Positions 37,707 to 46,290 of a DNA stretch of 64,000 bases are shown here, piece after piece. The stretch is from Solidesulfovibrio carbinoliphilus subsp. oakridgensis (lineage in GTDB: Bacteria > Desulfobacterota > Desulfovibrionia > Desulfovibrionales > Desulfovibrionaceae), in the NCBI RefSeq assembly GCF_000177215.2, contig NZ_CM001368.1, forward strand, positions 310,001-374,000, in the 5' to 3' direction. Made by a program: the position numbers and the translations under genes. Every line of letters begins with the position of its first letter. Within the stretch, counting starts at the first letter, position 1. The notes under the pieces were generated by a model that was not told where the DNA came from, made no database searches, and saw only the letters and a program-made list of their open reading frames with translations.

Positions 37707-38084
37707 TCAAGGCGTGCGGGTGGGCTTGAGGACGCCGCGCTCGACCAGGGGCTTGTAGTCGGCCTTTTTGGTGAGGAGCGTGGGCACGTGGAGGTTCTCG
37801 AGGAGCTGGAGGATGTTTTGGACCGCAGACGGCTTGGCGTTTTTGCCCATGACCACGATGGCCGCGTCCTTGGCCACGGCGATTTTTTCGGCCACCTCCC
37901 AGGCTCCGGTGACCGGCCGACCCCCGTCCAGGCGGTAGGCGTCGCCCTCGACGTCGATGACGCCGGCCAGGGCCGTAGCCCGGAGCGCCAGGGCGAAGAG
38001 AACGGCCATCAGGGCCTTGGCGGCCGCACGGCAGGGAAAGGAAGAAGCGGAGCAAGGGCGGCGGTATCTGGACATGGGACTCAT
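37707..38084 (-). CDS. Small exported protein of unknown function
   Basis: I do not recognise this 125-residue protein. Residues 20-42 form a signal peptide or anchor (ALMAVLFALALRATALAG). The mature part is about 85 residues and contains IAVAKDAAIVVMGKNAKPSAVQ, then LLENLHVPTLLTKKADYKPLVERG, an alternating strand-helix pattern that might be a small alpha/beta domain like the periplasmic part of ExbD, a guess only. The gene is upstream of the cobalamin riboswitch on the same strand but separate from its control. Two ATGs (38084 and 38075) are possible; neither has a clear ribosome site. Confidence 0.55.
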   Translation of the reverse strand: MSPMSRYRRPCSASSFPCRAAAKALMAVLFALALRATALAGVIDVEGDAYRLDGGRPVTGAWEVAEKIAVAKDAAIVVMGKNAKPSAVQNILQLLENLHVPTLLTKKADYKPLVERGVLKPTRTP

Positions 38085-38136
38085 TTGGGGTTAAGGATTT
38101 TTTTCACGTAATACATCCGTACGGGGGAGGTTCACC

Positions 38137-38250
38137 GTGAAATTCGATTTCGCCGGGCTGATCGTGTTGTTCGGTTTCGTCAGCATCTTCATTTCCCTGC
38201 TGGTCATCAAGGCCCAGCAGACCGCCAAGCCCAAAGACCAGGACTGGTAG
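38137..38250 (+). CDS. 37-residue single-helix membrane microprotein
   Basis: A short open frame starting with GTG 38137 behind a strong GGGGGAGG at six bases spacing. The peptide has a short N-terminus (VKFDFAG), one hydrophobic helix (LIVLFGFVSIFISLLVI) and a polar tail KAQQTAKPKDQDW. A terminator hairpin follows 30 bp later, so it is a complete monocistronic unit on the plus strand between two minus-strand genes. I cannot assign a function; such peptides often modulate a membrane complex. The combination of ribosome site, helix and terminator makes chance unlikely. Confidence 0.6.
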   Translation: MKFDFAGLIVLFGFVSIFISLLVIKAQQTAKPKDQDW

Positions 38251-38279
38251 GGCCGACCCCTTTCGGTCAGGCATTGCAG

Positions 38280-38310
38280 GCGGCGGACGGCTTCGGCGGT
38301 CCGCCGCTTT
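38280..38310. terminator. Bidirectional hairpin between microprotein gene and selB
   Basis: GCGGCGGAC pairs with GTCCGCCGC around a GGCTTCGGCG loop and is followed on the plus strand by TTTC. It separates the convergent microprotein gene and selB. Confidence 0.65.
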
Positions 38311-38326
38311 CGGCGTTTCGTCGCTC

Positions 38327-40246
38327 CTACCGCTTCCGCAACTGGCGCTTGTCGCCGACGCGGACGGTGATTTTTTCCTTGTCCAGGTATTCGAGGAGCG
38401 CGATGAGAAACTTGCGCGACAGGCCGGTCAGCTCGCGGAACTCGGCCGGGCCCATGTCGGCGGCCCCGGCTTGGTAGTAGGCCTGGACCTTTTCGATAAG
38501 CCCCTTTATCGCCTCGGCGTCGAAATACATGTTCTCCTGGGCCTTGACGATGCGCCCTTCGTCCTGGAGCACCTTGTAGACGGGCTGGGCCTCCTTGAAG
38601 GTCAGCGACAGCGGCTCCAGGATGTCCTTGACGTTTGGCGGGGTCAGTCCGCCCTTCTGGTAGGCGTCGAGGAGCGTGGCCCGGAGTTTGGCCTGGTCCG
38701 AAGCCAGGGACACCTTGTGGCCGGCCAGGCGCAGCACGTCCTGGTCCGTGGCCAGCTTGCCGGCCCGCAGCTGGCGTTCGACCACGAAGTGGAAAAGCTT
38801 GGGGGAAAGCCCCTTGCCCCAGGTGGAGGCCAGCTCGCTTCGGGACAGGCCGAGCTTGAGCGGTTCGCGCTTGTGGAAGGCGGCCACCGCGTCGAGGAGC
38901 GAGGCGGCCAGATCGGCTATGACCGTGCCGTGGACGAAGTGCCGGCCTTCCTTGCCTTCGCGGTCGACGAGCGCCGCCGCGCCCTTGTCGCAAAGGCCCG
39001 AGAGCGCCTTGTCCAGGGCCTTGGACTCCAGGTCGGTCAGGGTCATGAGGCGGGCGAAGCCCAGGCCGTCGGTGCCGGCCCGGGACAGGTGCAGGGCGAT
39101 CAGGTCCGGGCCGGCGGCCGTGGCCAGGGCGGCCAGGGAGGCCAGCGCCGCCTCGTCGAAACGCTTGACCTTGCGGGCCATGGGCGAAAGCACCCGGCCG
39201 CCGGCCATGGTCCGAAGCGGCGCGCCCGAGCGGACCACCACCCGGTCGCCGTGGACGCCGGCCATGGGTTCGGGAAAGCGGATCTGGCAGACGGCGGTCT
39301 GGCCGGGTTCGAGCTTGTCGCGGTCGAGGAGATGGATCCGGGCCAGGACCTCCCGGGTGCCATGGTGGAAATGGACCTCGGTGCGGTGTTTGATGCCGCG
39401 CGGGGCGCCCGGCAGGCAAGTGAGCTCCACCTCCCAGGACAGGTCCGGGAAAAGCGTGCCCGGCAGGGCCAGGACCTCGCCGCGCTCCACGTCCTCCACC
39501 TCCAGTCCGGCCAGATTGACGGCGGTGCGGCGTCCGGCCGGCGAGGCCTCGACGGTCTCGCCGTGGGATTGGAGGCTTCGGATCTTGGACCGCTTCTCGG
39601 ACGGGAAAAGCCGCACATCGTCCCCGACCTTGAAGCTGCCGGCGATGAGCGTGCCCGTGACCACCGTGCCATAGCCTTTGAGGGTAAAGACCCGGTCGAT
39701 GGGAAGCCGGGCCAGGTCCGAGCGGCGGCGCGGAGCGAAGCCGGCGGCCAGTGCGGCCAGGGCCTCGCGCAGTTCCGGCAGGCCGGCCCCGGTGTGGGAG
39801 GAGACCGGAAAGATGGGGGCGTCGGCCAGGAATGTGCCGGCAAGTTCCCCGCGCACGTCCTCGGTCACCATGGCCAGCCAGTCGGCATCCACCATGTCGG
39901 CCTTGGTCAGGGCCACCACGCCCGTGGTGACGCCAAGGAGCGTGCAGATGTCCAGGTGCTCGCGGGTCTGGGGCATGACGCCCTCGTCCGCCGCGATGAC
40001 CAGCGTCACGAAATCGATGCCCGCCGCGCCGGCCACCATGTTCTTGACGAACCGCTCGTGGCCCGGCACGTCGATGATGCCAAGCCGGGTTCCGCCCGGC
40101 AGGTCCATGAAGGCGAAGCCGAGCTCAATGGTGATGCCGCGCTTTTTCTCCTCGGCCAGCCGGTCGCAGTCGATGCCGGTCAGGGCCTTAATAAGCGTGG
40201 TCTTGCCGTGGTCGATGTGCCCGGCGGTCCCCATGATGACTGGCAT
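38327..40246 (-). CDS. selB: Selenocysteine-specific elongation factor
   Basis: Brings selenocysteinyl-tRNA to UGA codons marked by a SECIS hairpin. The 639-residue protein starts [22 protein letters not shown]. It has [29 protein letters not shown] (GTPase motifs), three beta-barrel domains and then four winged-helix domains from about residue 370 that bind the SECIS (C-terminal [29 protein letters not shown]). ATG 40244-40246 has AAGGAG at six bases; the 27-codon in-frame extension upstream consists of the dispersed repeat and is rejected. selA lies two genes away on the same strand. Confidence 0.96.
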   Translation of the reverse strand: MPVIMGTAGHIDHGKTTLIKALTGIDCDRLAEEKKRGITIELGFAFMDLPGGTRLGIIDVPGHERFVKNMVAGAAGIDFVTLVIAADEGVMPQTREHLDICTLLGVTTGVVALTKADMVDADWLAMVTEDVRGELAGTFLADAPIFPVSSHTGAGLPELREALAALAAGFAPRRRSDLARLPIDRVFTLKGYGTVVTGTLIAGSFKVGDDVRLFPSEKRSKIRSLQSHGETVEASPAGRRTAVNLAGLEVEDVERGEVLALPGTLFPDLSWEVELTCLPGAPRGIKHRTEVHFHHGTREVLARIHLLDRDKLEPGQTAVCQIRFPEPMAGVHGDRVVVRSGAPLRTMAGGRVLSPMARKVKRFDEAALASLAALATAAGPDLIALHLSRAGTDGLGFARLMTLTDLESKALDKALSGLCDKGAAALVDREGKEGRHFVHGTVIADLAASLLDAVAAFHKREPLKLGLSRSELASTWGKGLSPKLFHFVVERQLRAGKLATDQDVLRLAGHKVSLASDQAKLRATLLDAYQKGGLTPPNVKDILEPLSLTFKEAQPVYKVLQDEGRIVKAQENMYFDAEAIKGLIEKVQAYYQAGAADMGPAEFRELTGLSRKFLIALLEYLDKEKITVRVGDKRQLRKR

Positions 40247-40280
40247 GGATGCTCCTTGGGGAGGGGGAAGAAGGGAAGAT

Positions 40281-40330
40281 GCCTCCGGCGGCCGGGAGGG
40301 GATGATCCCCTCCCGGACCCTCCCCACCGG
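40281..40330 (+). repeat. Dispersed GC-rich palindromic intergenic repeat, copy 4
   Basis: GCCTCCGGCGGCC followed by GGGAGGGGATGATCCCCTCCC and GACCCTCCCCACCGG. It lies between the M18 peptidase gene and selB; the central GGGGCTCTGCCCC module of copies 1 and 3 is missing here. Confidence 0.8.
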
Positions 40331-40387
40331 AAGGCAAGGGTATTCACAACGCTTGCCGACCCATTCGAAGGGAGGGGAGGACGCCTC

Positions 40388-41842
40388 TTAACTGGACAAG
40401 AAGGCCTTGTAGGCCAGCATGGTGGCGTAGACGTCGGCCACGCTCGTCAGCTCGAAGGGGCTGTGCATGCTGAGGACGGCCGGCCCGAAGTCGATGATGT
40501 CCATGCCGTAGACGGCCAGGAACTTGGCCACCGTGCCGCCGCCGCCAAGGTCCACCCGGCCGAGTTCGGCCATCTGCCAGGGGACGCCGGCCGTGTCGAG
40601 GAGGTTTCTAAGCCAGGCCACGTATTCGGGGTGGGCGTCGTTGGCCCCGACCTTGCCCCGGTGGCCGGTGAATTTGCAGAAGCAGGGGCCAAAGCCCAGG
40701 ATGGCGGCATTGAGCTTTTCGTGCAGGTCCTGATAGTCCGGGTCCATGGCCCCGTGCACGTCGGCGGACACGGCCTTGGCCGCGGCCAGCACCCGGCTTT
40801 TGCGGGCCTTGGGGTCCCAGGCCTCGATCAGGTCTTCCAGGCTGTACTCGAAAAACCGCGACTTGGCCCCGGTCGACCCTTCGGACCCGATCTCCTCCTT
40901 GTCCCAGAAGAGCACGATCTGGGCGTGTTCCGGCTCCGGCGCGTTGAGCAGCGCCTCGAGGCCGGTGAACACGCAGACCCGGTCGTCCTGGCCGTAGCCG
41001 CCGACAAGGGACCCGTCGAGGCCGACCAGCCGGGCCGCACCGGCCGGCACGGCCTGCAGTTCGGCGCTGTACAGGTCCATCTCGTCAATGCCGTAGCGTT
41101 CGTTCAAAAGCGCCAGCACCTTGGCCTTGATGGTGTCGTTGCCATTGTCCTTTGGGGCGGCGTTCTGGGACCCGCCGTCGGCCGGCGGCACGGTCTCGAC
41201 CGGGCAGTGGCCGACGATGATGTTGAGTTTTTCGGCCTCAAAGGCGTCGGACAGCTTCTGCTCCACCTGCTTGTAGGCCAGGTGCGGCAACAGGTCCGGG
41301 ATGGTGAAGACCGGATCGGCCGGGTCCTCGCCGATGGTCACGGTGACGACCGAGCCGTCCTTCTTGGCCACCACGCCGTGGAGGGCCAGCGGCCTGGCCA
41401 GCCACTGGTGTTTGCGGATGCCGCCGTAATAGTGGGTCTTGAATTGGGCGACGCCGCAGGTCTGGTAGAGCGGATGCTGCTTCAAGTCGATGCGCGGGGT
41501 GTCGCAGTGGGCTCCGAGCAGGCGGAAACCATCGGAGAGTGGCCGCTTGCCCTTGCGGGCCACGAACACGGTCTTGTCCTTGAGCACGCGAAACACGGCG
41601 TCGGCCGTGAAATCGCCGTCCGGGCATTCGGTGAAGCCGGCCTTGCTGAGGACCTCGCGGACATAGGCCACGGTCTCGCGTTCGGTCTTGCAGGCGGAGA
41701 GAAACTTCAAGTAGCGGTCGGCCAGGTCCCGCATGGCTTGCCGTTCCTCGGCAGAGGCATAGGCCTCGAAGCAGCATTTGGCCTCGATGGTCAGGGAAGG
41801 CACCGCCTGGGGCGGGGTATTTTTTTCTTGGCTCTCGGTCAT
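40388..41842 (-). CDS. M18 family aminopeptidase
   Basis: Cytosolic zinc aminopeptidase of the M18 family, expected to release N-terminal acidic or neutral residues as a large dodecameric shell. The 484-residue protein has the metal ligands in [20 protein letters not shown], the catalytic glutamates in [16 protein letters not shown], an aspartate in SADVHGAMD and the last histidine in [16 protein letters not shown]. It is longer than the DAP2/ApeB type and closer to the anaerobe form that begins with an aromatic-rich segment. Its placement between selA and selB appears incidental. Confidence 0.92.
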   Translation of the reverse strand: MTESQEKNTPPQAVPSLTIEAKCCFEAYASAEERQAMRDLADRYLKFLSACKTERETVAYVREVLSKAGFTECPDGDFTADAVFRVLKDKTVFVARKGKRPLSDGFRLLGAHCDTPRIDLKQHPLYQTCGVAQFKTHYYGGIRKHQWLARPLALHGVVAKKDGSVVTVTIGEDPADPVFTIPDLLPHLAYKQVEQKLSDAFEAEKLNIIVGHCPVETVPPADGGSQNAAPKDNGNDTIKAKVLALLNERYGIDEMDLYSAELQAVPAGAARLVGLDGSLVGGYGQDDRVCVFTGLEALLNAPEPEHAQIVLFWDKEEIGSEGSTGAKSRFFEYSLEDLIEAWDPKARKSRVLAAAKAVSADVHGAMDPDYQDLHEKLNAAILGFGPCFCKFTGHRGKVGANDAHPEYVAWLRNLLDTAGVPWQMAELGRVDLGGGGTVAKFLAVYGMDIIDFGPAVLSMHSPFELTSVADVYATMLAYKAFLSS

Positions 41843-41998
41843 GTGGAAAAAGCTCCTTGAAGATGATGCGCGGAAAAATCCATAGTAAGCGTCCAGGCCC
41901 TCCGAGGGAACCCCCTCCCATGGCCGGACCGTGAATCGGCTCGGAACGCCAGGGGATCGGCCGCTGCCGGACCCGGGGCAAGGGCGTGTTCGGCCGGT

Positions 41999-43411
41999 CT
42001 AGCCGGTTCCCTTGCCAAAAGCCTGCCCAAGGACCGTGGCGACCAGGCGCAGTTCGTCATCGGCCAGGGTGCGCGGGTCGAGGAGAAAGGCGTTGTCCTC
42101 GATGCGGCCGACCAGCGGCGGCTCGGTTTCCAAAAGCCTTTGCCGCAGGGCCTCGGCCGAGGGCGCGCCGGAGAGGGGGGTCAGGGCCACGAGCGTGGTC
42201 GGCAGGTCGTGCTCCGGAAAGGCCCCGCCGCCGACCCGGGAGGCCCCGGCCACGGTGGTGACGGCGTAGCGGCCGGCCAGGGCCTTTTTGACAAGACCGG
42301 CCAGTTTGCGGGCCTTGGCGGCCAGGGCGGCCGGGGCGGCCGTCATCATGGCCAGGGTCGGGATCTCCCGCTTGGCCGCTTCGGGGGCCAGGTAGAGGCG
42401 AAGGGTGGCCTCCAGGGCGGCCAGCGTCATCTTGTCGATGCGAAGGGCCCGGTTGAGCGGATTTTGGCGGATGGCCTCGATGATGTCGGCCCGGCCGACG
42501 AGGATGCCGGCCTGGGGGCCGCCGAGGACCTTGTCGCCGGAAAAGGTCACCAGGTCGGCCCCGTCGGCCACGGCCCGTTGCACCGTCGGTTCGCCCGGGA
42601 GACCCAGGCCCGCGAAATCGGTCAGGTTGCCGCTGCCGAGGTCCTCCATGACCGGCAGGCCGCGTCGCCGGCCGATGGCCACGAGCTCGGCCAGGGTCAC
42701 CTCGCGGGTGAAACCGATGATCCGGTAGTTGGAGGTGTGGACCTTGAGCAGCAGGGCGGTTTCTTCGTTGATGGCGTTTTCGTAGTCGCGCGGATGGGTG
42801 CGGTTGGTGGCCCCGACCTCGCGCAGGATGGCCCCGGATTTGGCCATGACCTCGGGGATGCGAAACGAGCCGCCGATCTCCACGAGCTGGCCGCGCGACA
42901 CCACCACCTCGCGGCCCTGGGCCAGGGTCTCCAGGGCGATCAGCACGGCGGCGGCGTTGTTGTTGACCACGATGGCGGCCTCGGCCCCGGTCAGGCGCCT
43001 TAGGATGTCGACCACGTGGCTGTAGCGGCTGCCGCGCTCGCCGGTGGCCAGGTCGAACTCCAGGTTCGAGTACCGAAGGCTCGCGTCCATGGCGGCCTGT
43101 GCCGCCTTTTTGGCCAGGAGCGACCGGCCGAGGTTGGTGTGGACCACCACGCCCGTGGCATTGAGCACCCGGCGGTAGTGCGGCCGGGAGGCGGCGGCCA
43201 CGAACCGGGCGCACAGCGGAAAGACCTGGTCCGGGGCGAGCTCCGCCGGATCGGAGACGCGGCCGGCCTTGATGTCCGCCCGAAGGCTGTCGAGGAATTC
43301 CGTCACCGCCTCGCGCAGCAGGGTCCGGGGCAGGGCGGCCAGGGCCGGATCGGCGGCAAGCGCGGCCAGGACCGCGTCCACGGACGGAAGCAGGCGAAAG
43401 AGGTGTTGCAC
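41999..43411 (-). CDS. selA: L-seryl-tRNA(Sec) selenium transferase
   Basis: PLP enzyme converting seryl-tRNA(Sec) to selenocysteinyl-tRNA(Sec), forming a large homodecamer. With GTG 43411 as start it has 470 residues. The opening LFRLLPSVDAVLAAL matches the helical N-terminal domain of the family; RRVLNATGVVVHTNLGRS, AAIVVNNNAAAVLIAL and the PLP lysine in TFSGDKVLGGPQAGI follow. A TTG at 43495 would add 28 Pro-rich residues and overlap the folC stop (TTGA), so coupling from folC is also possible. No tRNA-Sec gene was found near by. Confidence 0.93.
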   Translation of the reverse strand: MQHLFRLLPSVDAVLAALAADPALAALPRTLLREAVTEFLDSLRADIKAGRVSDPAELAPDQVFPLCARFVAAASRPHYRRVLNATGVVVHTNLGRSLLAKKAAQAAMDASLRYSNLEFDLATGERGSRYSHVVDILRRLTGAEAAIVVNNNAAAVLIALETLAQGREVVVSRGQLVEIGGSFRIPEVMAKSGAILREVGATNRTHPRDYENAINEETALLLKVHTSNYRIIGFTREVTLAELVAIGRRRGLPVMEDLGSGNLTDFAGLGLPGEPTVQRAVADGADLVTFSGDKVLGGPQAGILVGRADIIEAIRQNPLNRALRIDKMTLAALEATLRLYLAPEAAKREIPTLAMMTAAPAALAAKARKLAGLVKKALAGRYAVTTVAGASRVGGGAFPEHDLPTTLVALTPLSGAPSAEALRQRLLETEPPLVGRIEDNAFLLDPRTLADDELRLVATVLGQAFGKGTG

Positions 43412-43491
43412 GGGCCCATCCGGAGGTTCGGGTTGGCGGCCTGGCCGCGTCGGCAAAGATGGAGATGGCGTAGCCGCAAACCCGGGCAAGA

Positions 43492-44784
43492 TCAATTTTC
43501 CGGGGCGGAAAAAAGCGCGGCCAGGAGATACATGGAGCCGCAGGCCAGCACCGTGCCGGACAGGCCGCGCACGGCGGCCAGGGCGGCGGCCGGATCGGCC
43601 ACGGCCACGGCCCCGGGACCGAGGGCGGCCACGACCTCGGCGGCGGGCCGGGCCCGGGAGACACCCGGCAGTTCCGGCACGAAGATCGGCCCCGTGGTCA
43701 GGCCGGCGGCCAGGGGCGCCATGCCGGCCAGGTCCTTGTCGCCAAGGCAGGTGAAGATCATGGCGGCCGGTTCGAGGCGAAGGGCGGCCAGGGCCGCGGC
43801 CAGGGCGGTCAGGGCCGGCACGTTGTGGGCGGCGTCGAGGAGCAGCTCCGGGACCATGTCCGGGAGCCGCAGCAGGTGCAGCCGGCCGGGGATGAAGGTC
43901 TCGGTCAGGGCCCGGGCCAGGGCCTCGGGATCGGGGGCAAGGCCCAGGCGCTCGGCGCAGACGGAAAATCCGGCCAGGGCCAGGGCGGCGTTTCGGGCCT
44001 GGTGCGGCCCGGCCAGACGCAGCCTGGCGTCCGGGATGTCCAGGGCCTTTGGGCGCAGAAGCCGGCCCAGGCGCCGGGAAGCGTCGTAGCCGGCCAGCGT
44101 GGATGCCTCGTAGAGGCGCGTGCCCAGGCGGTCGGCCTCCCGGCGCAGCACGTCCATGACTTCCGGGACCTGCGCGCCGGTTACGGCCACGCCATTGGGG
44201 ACCATGGCCCCGGCCTTGTCCCGGGCGATGTCGGCCAGGGTCGGGCCGATGATGGAAGCGTGGTCCGGGCCGATGGGCGTGAAAAGGACCAGGTCGCGGC
44301 CAAGGGCCGTGGTGGCGTCCCCGGCCCCGCCGAGTCCGGCCTCGTAGACGGCCGCCTCGGCCTGCTGGTCGGTGAAAAGCCAGGCGGCCATGGCGGTCAG
44401 GAGCTCGAAATAGGTGAGTCGGCCGGCCTCCCCGCCCCGGGCCGTGGCCTCGAGAACGGTCCGGGCGGCCGCGACCCAGTCCTCTTCGGGCAGCGGGCGT
44501 CCGGCCATGAGGATGCGTTCGCGAACGCTCACGAAGTGCGGCGAGAGGTACAGGCCCGTCGGCAGGCCGTGGGCGGCCAGCATGGCCGCCAGAAAGGCGG
44601 CCGTGGAGCCCTTGCCGTTGGTGCCGACCACCTGGACGGCGAGATGCGGCAGGGTGGTGAGCGACAGGCCGGCCAGGGCGGCCCGCATCCGGCCGGGCCC
44701 GAGGTCCATGTGGAAAAGGCCCAGGCTGTCGAGGTAGGCTTCAAAGCCGGCAAAGTCCGTGAAATCAGATGATGATGGATTCAT
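43492..44784 (-). CDS. folC: Dihydrofolate/folylpolyglutamate synthase
   Basis: Mur-ligase-fold enzyme that adds glutamate to dihydropteroate or folates. The 430-residue protein has an N-terminal FHMDLGPGRM segment. The P-loop VVGTNGKGSTAAF follows, then LSPHFVSVRERI (folate loop), EAGLGGAGDATTA (magnesium site), FTPIGPDHASIIGPT and the domain-joining DAAHNVPAL. It overlaps the downstream selA by a TTGA/TGA junction and overlaps the upstream metallo-hydrolase gene by 20 bp, so three genes are probably co-translated. Confidence 0.93.
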   Translation of the reverse strand: MNPSSSDFTDFAGFEAYLDSLGLFHMDLGPGRMRAALAGLSLTTLPHLAVQVVGTNGKGSTAAFLAAMLAAHGLPTGLYLSPHFVSVRERILMAGRPLPEEDWVAAARTVLEATARGGEAGRLTYFELLTAMAAWLFTDQQAEAAVYEAGLGGAGDATTALGRDLVLFTPIGPDHASIIGPTLADIARDKAGAMVPNGVAVTGAQVPEVMDVLRREADRLGTRLYEASTLAGYDASRRLGRLLRPKALDIPDARLRLAGPHQARNAALALAGFSVCAERLGLAPDPEALARALTETFIPGRLHLLRLPDMVPELLLDAAHNVPALTALAAALAALRLEPAAMIFTCLGDKDLAGMAPLAAGLTTGPIFVPELPGVSRARPAAEVVAALGPGAVAVADPAAALAAVRGLSGTVLACGSMYLLAALFSAPEN

Positions 44785-45547
44785 GTTCCCTGAGCAGGTG
44801 ATAGGTATGGCCCGTAAGCTCGGTTCGCAGCTCCTCCTGGATCTGGACGGCGAACGGGGCCTTCATGTGGTAGATGTGGATTTCGGGTTTGGCCCGAAGG
44901 CGGGCCAGTTCGGCCCGCAGGAGCTTCGGCGTCAGGTGCTTGGAGGCGGTGGCCAGCCTTTCCATGTCCGAGGGAAAGGAGGCCTCGGTGATGAGGTGGG
45001 CCAGCGGAAAGGGCAGGCTGTCGCAAAAGGCCCACCATTCGGGACAGGGGCCGGTGTCGCCGGTGTAGGCCAGGTTTTTCGCGCCGTCGTCTTCCCAAAG
45101 GACGAAGCCCGAGGCGGCCTTGGCATGGTTGACGGGAAAGGCGGTCACGGTGACGCCGCCGATGACGACCGGGACTTCGGGCGTCATCGGCGCGTAGGTC
45201 AGGACCGGAGAGTTCTCGGGGATGACGGTGAAATCCGGCCAGATGGTGTCGTTTAAGAGATGGGTGGCGATGGCGTCGAGGACCTGGGGCAGGCCGTGGA
45301 TCTGGAGCGGCGGCCGTTTCTTGCCGGCAAAGAATTCGATCAGGTTGTCGGCCAGAAACAGGATGTCCTTGATGTGGTCCAGGTGGGGATGGGTGACGAA
45401 AATATGTTCCAGGCGCGCCTGGGCGGCCAGATCAATGGCGGAGGTGACCGAGCCGGCGTCGAGCAGGATCGTGTCGTTGACCAGAAAGGAGGTCAGGTGG
45501 TGGCCAGGGAGATCCGAGCCGGAGCAGCCGAGCACACGCAGGTTCAT
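44765..45547 (-). CDS. Metallo-beta-lactamase-fold phosphodiesterase-like hydrolase
   Basis: A 260-residue hydrolase with the dinuclear metal motif THPHLDHIKD near residue 53, LAYTGDTGPCPEW for the bridging aspartate and a C-terminal IYHMK histidine. The pattern is that of the class II cyclic-nucleotide phosphodiesterase and RNase Z-like groups; HLDHI fits the former. Natural substrate is unknown. ATG 45545-45547 has an ideal GGAGGGAG upstream; the frame extends to 45613 without support. First gene of the MBL-folC-selA series. Confidence 0.8.
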   Translation of the reverse strand: MNLRVLGCSGSDLPGHHLTSFLVNDTILLDAGSVTSAIDLAAQARLEHIFVTHPHLDHIKDILFLADNLIEFFAGKKRPPLQIHGLPQVLDAIATHLLNDTIWPDFTVIPENSPVLTYAPMTPEVPVVIGGVTVTAFPVNHAKAASGFVLWEDDGAKNLAYTGDTGPCPEWWAFCDSLPFPLAHLITEASFPSDMERLATASKHLTPKLLRAELARLRAKPEIHIYHMKAPFAVQIQEELRTELTGHTYHLLREHESIII

Positions 45548-45621
45548 GTCTCCCTCCTGGTTGCGGGGACGGCCGGGGTCAAGCAGTCTGTGCTTGGAGT
45601 GGTCTTTCGTCAAGCCCGGCC

Positions 45622-45650
45622 TTGACCGGAGAGTGTGGCTTGTTTAGGAA
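45622..45650 (+). promoter_or_regulatory. Promoter of tRNA-Arg
   Basis: TTGACC (45622-45627), a 17-bp spacer and TAGGAA (45645-45650), ending 10 bp before the mature 5' end of the tRNA. Confidence 0.6.
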
Positions 45651-45660
45651 TCACGGCTGT

Positions 45661-45737
45661 GCGCCCGTAGCTCAGTCGGATAGAGCATCTGCCTTCTAAG
45701 CAGATGGCCGCAGGTTCGAATCCTGCCGGGCGCACCA
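45661..45737 (+). tRNA. tRNA-Arg (anticodon TCT)
   Basis: Acceptor GCGCCCG pairs with CGGGCGC. The anticodon stem TCTGC/GCAGA has loop CTTCTAA, giving TCT. The T-arm has GGTTCGAATCC, and CCA is encoded. It is the last host feature before the prophage-associated sequence. Confidence 0.96.
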
Positions 45738-45747
45738 GAATAAAATC

Positions 45748-45782
45748 AAGGGGTTAGGTCATATTTGGCCTGACCCCTTTTA
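45748..45782 (+). terminator. Terminator behind tRNA-Arg
   Basis: AAGGGGTTAGG pairs with CCTGACCCCTT and is followed by TTT. It closes the tRNA-Arg transcript. Confidence 0.75.
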
Positions 45783-45796
45783 TCCTGTGGAGAACC

Positions 45797-46011
45797 GGGG
45801 TGGATAACATCTTGGCCAACCATACGGTTTTACGATGGAATTTTGGATAACATTCGGGCAGACGTTGGCCTGCGCATGGGCAGTGTAAGCCCTCAACCAA
45901 AATGAGAAATCGTTTCAGGCAGAATGAGAAGGACCAAGCCCCCACTTGATCCCCTGGCCCCTCTCTTCGCTCTGCCGCCTTACCCGGTTTTCAGCCGCCG
46001 TTATCCACCCC
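45797..46011. repeat. 12-bp inverted repeat pair around the first methyltransferase-end copy
   Basis: GGGGTGGATAAC at 45797-45808 recurs inverted as GTTATCCACCCC at 46000-46011. A related direct repeat GGATAACAT is at 45802 and 45845. These could be protein-binding sites at an element end; they could also be chance, as one half lies in the decayed methyltransferase end. Confidence 0.4.
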
Positions 46012-46074
46012 AGCACCCACCGCTGAGAGGAGGCGTGATGCCGTTGCCTAGGCAGCGGAGTCTGTCCATCCAAT
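45884..46074 (-). pseudogene. Remnant of DNA methyltransferase 3' end (repeat copy A)
   Basis: On the minus strand the right part reads WMDRLRCLGNGITPPL, identical to the C-terminal core of the intact methyltransferase at 47394, then loses frame by a one-base deletion and stops. The downstream 100 bp also match the region behind the intact gene (CCAAAATGAGAA, a GAGAAGG...CCTCTC hairpin). Only about the last 60 bases of coding sequence are kept. It pairs with copy B at 47305-47491 as an imperfect direct repeat. Confidence 0.75.
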
Positions 46075-46290
46075 CCTATATTTAGCCGGAAATTTCGAAT
46101 GTTCGTCCTATATTGGAAGCTGTGCATCATATGCCACTAACGCAGCAGGACTCGATCAGAAGCTTGTTCTCGTTTTTAGACCGATGCACATGTAGGTGTC
46201 ATTGTACCTTAATCAGAAAGTCATAAGTTAAACCCTTTGCCGGATGGCTCAAAATGAACGTTATATTTATCATTCAGGGTGATAAAATTA

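Noticed and set aside
45661-45737. tRNA-Arg as an att site of the prophage
   Set aside because: No repeated copy of the tRNA 3' end occurs later in the window and the phage type (com at the end) integrates by transposition, so a tRNA att site is not needed.
45754-45945. 63-codon open frame behind tRNA-Arg
   Set aside because: It crosses the tRNA terminator and repeat motifs, with no ribosome site or family-like sequence.
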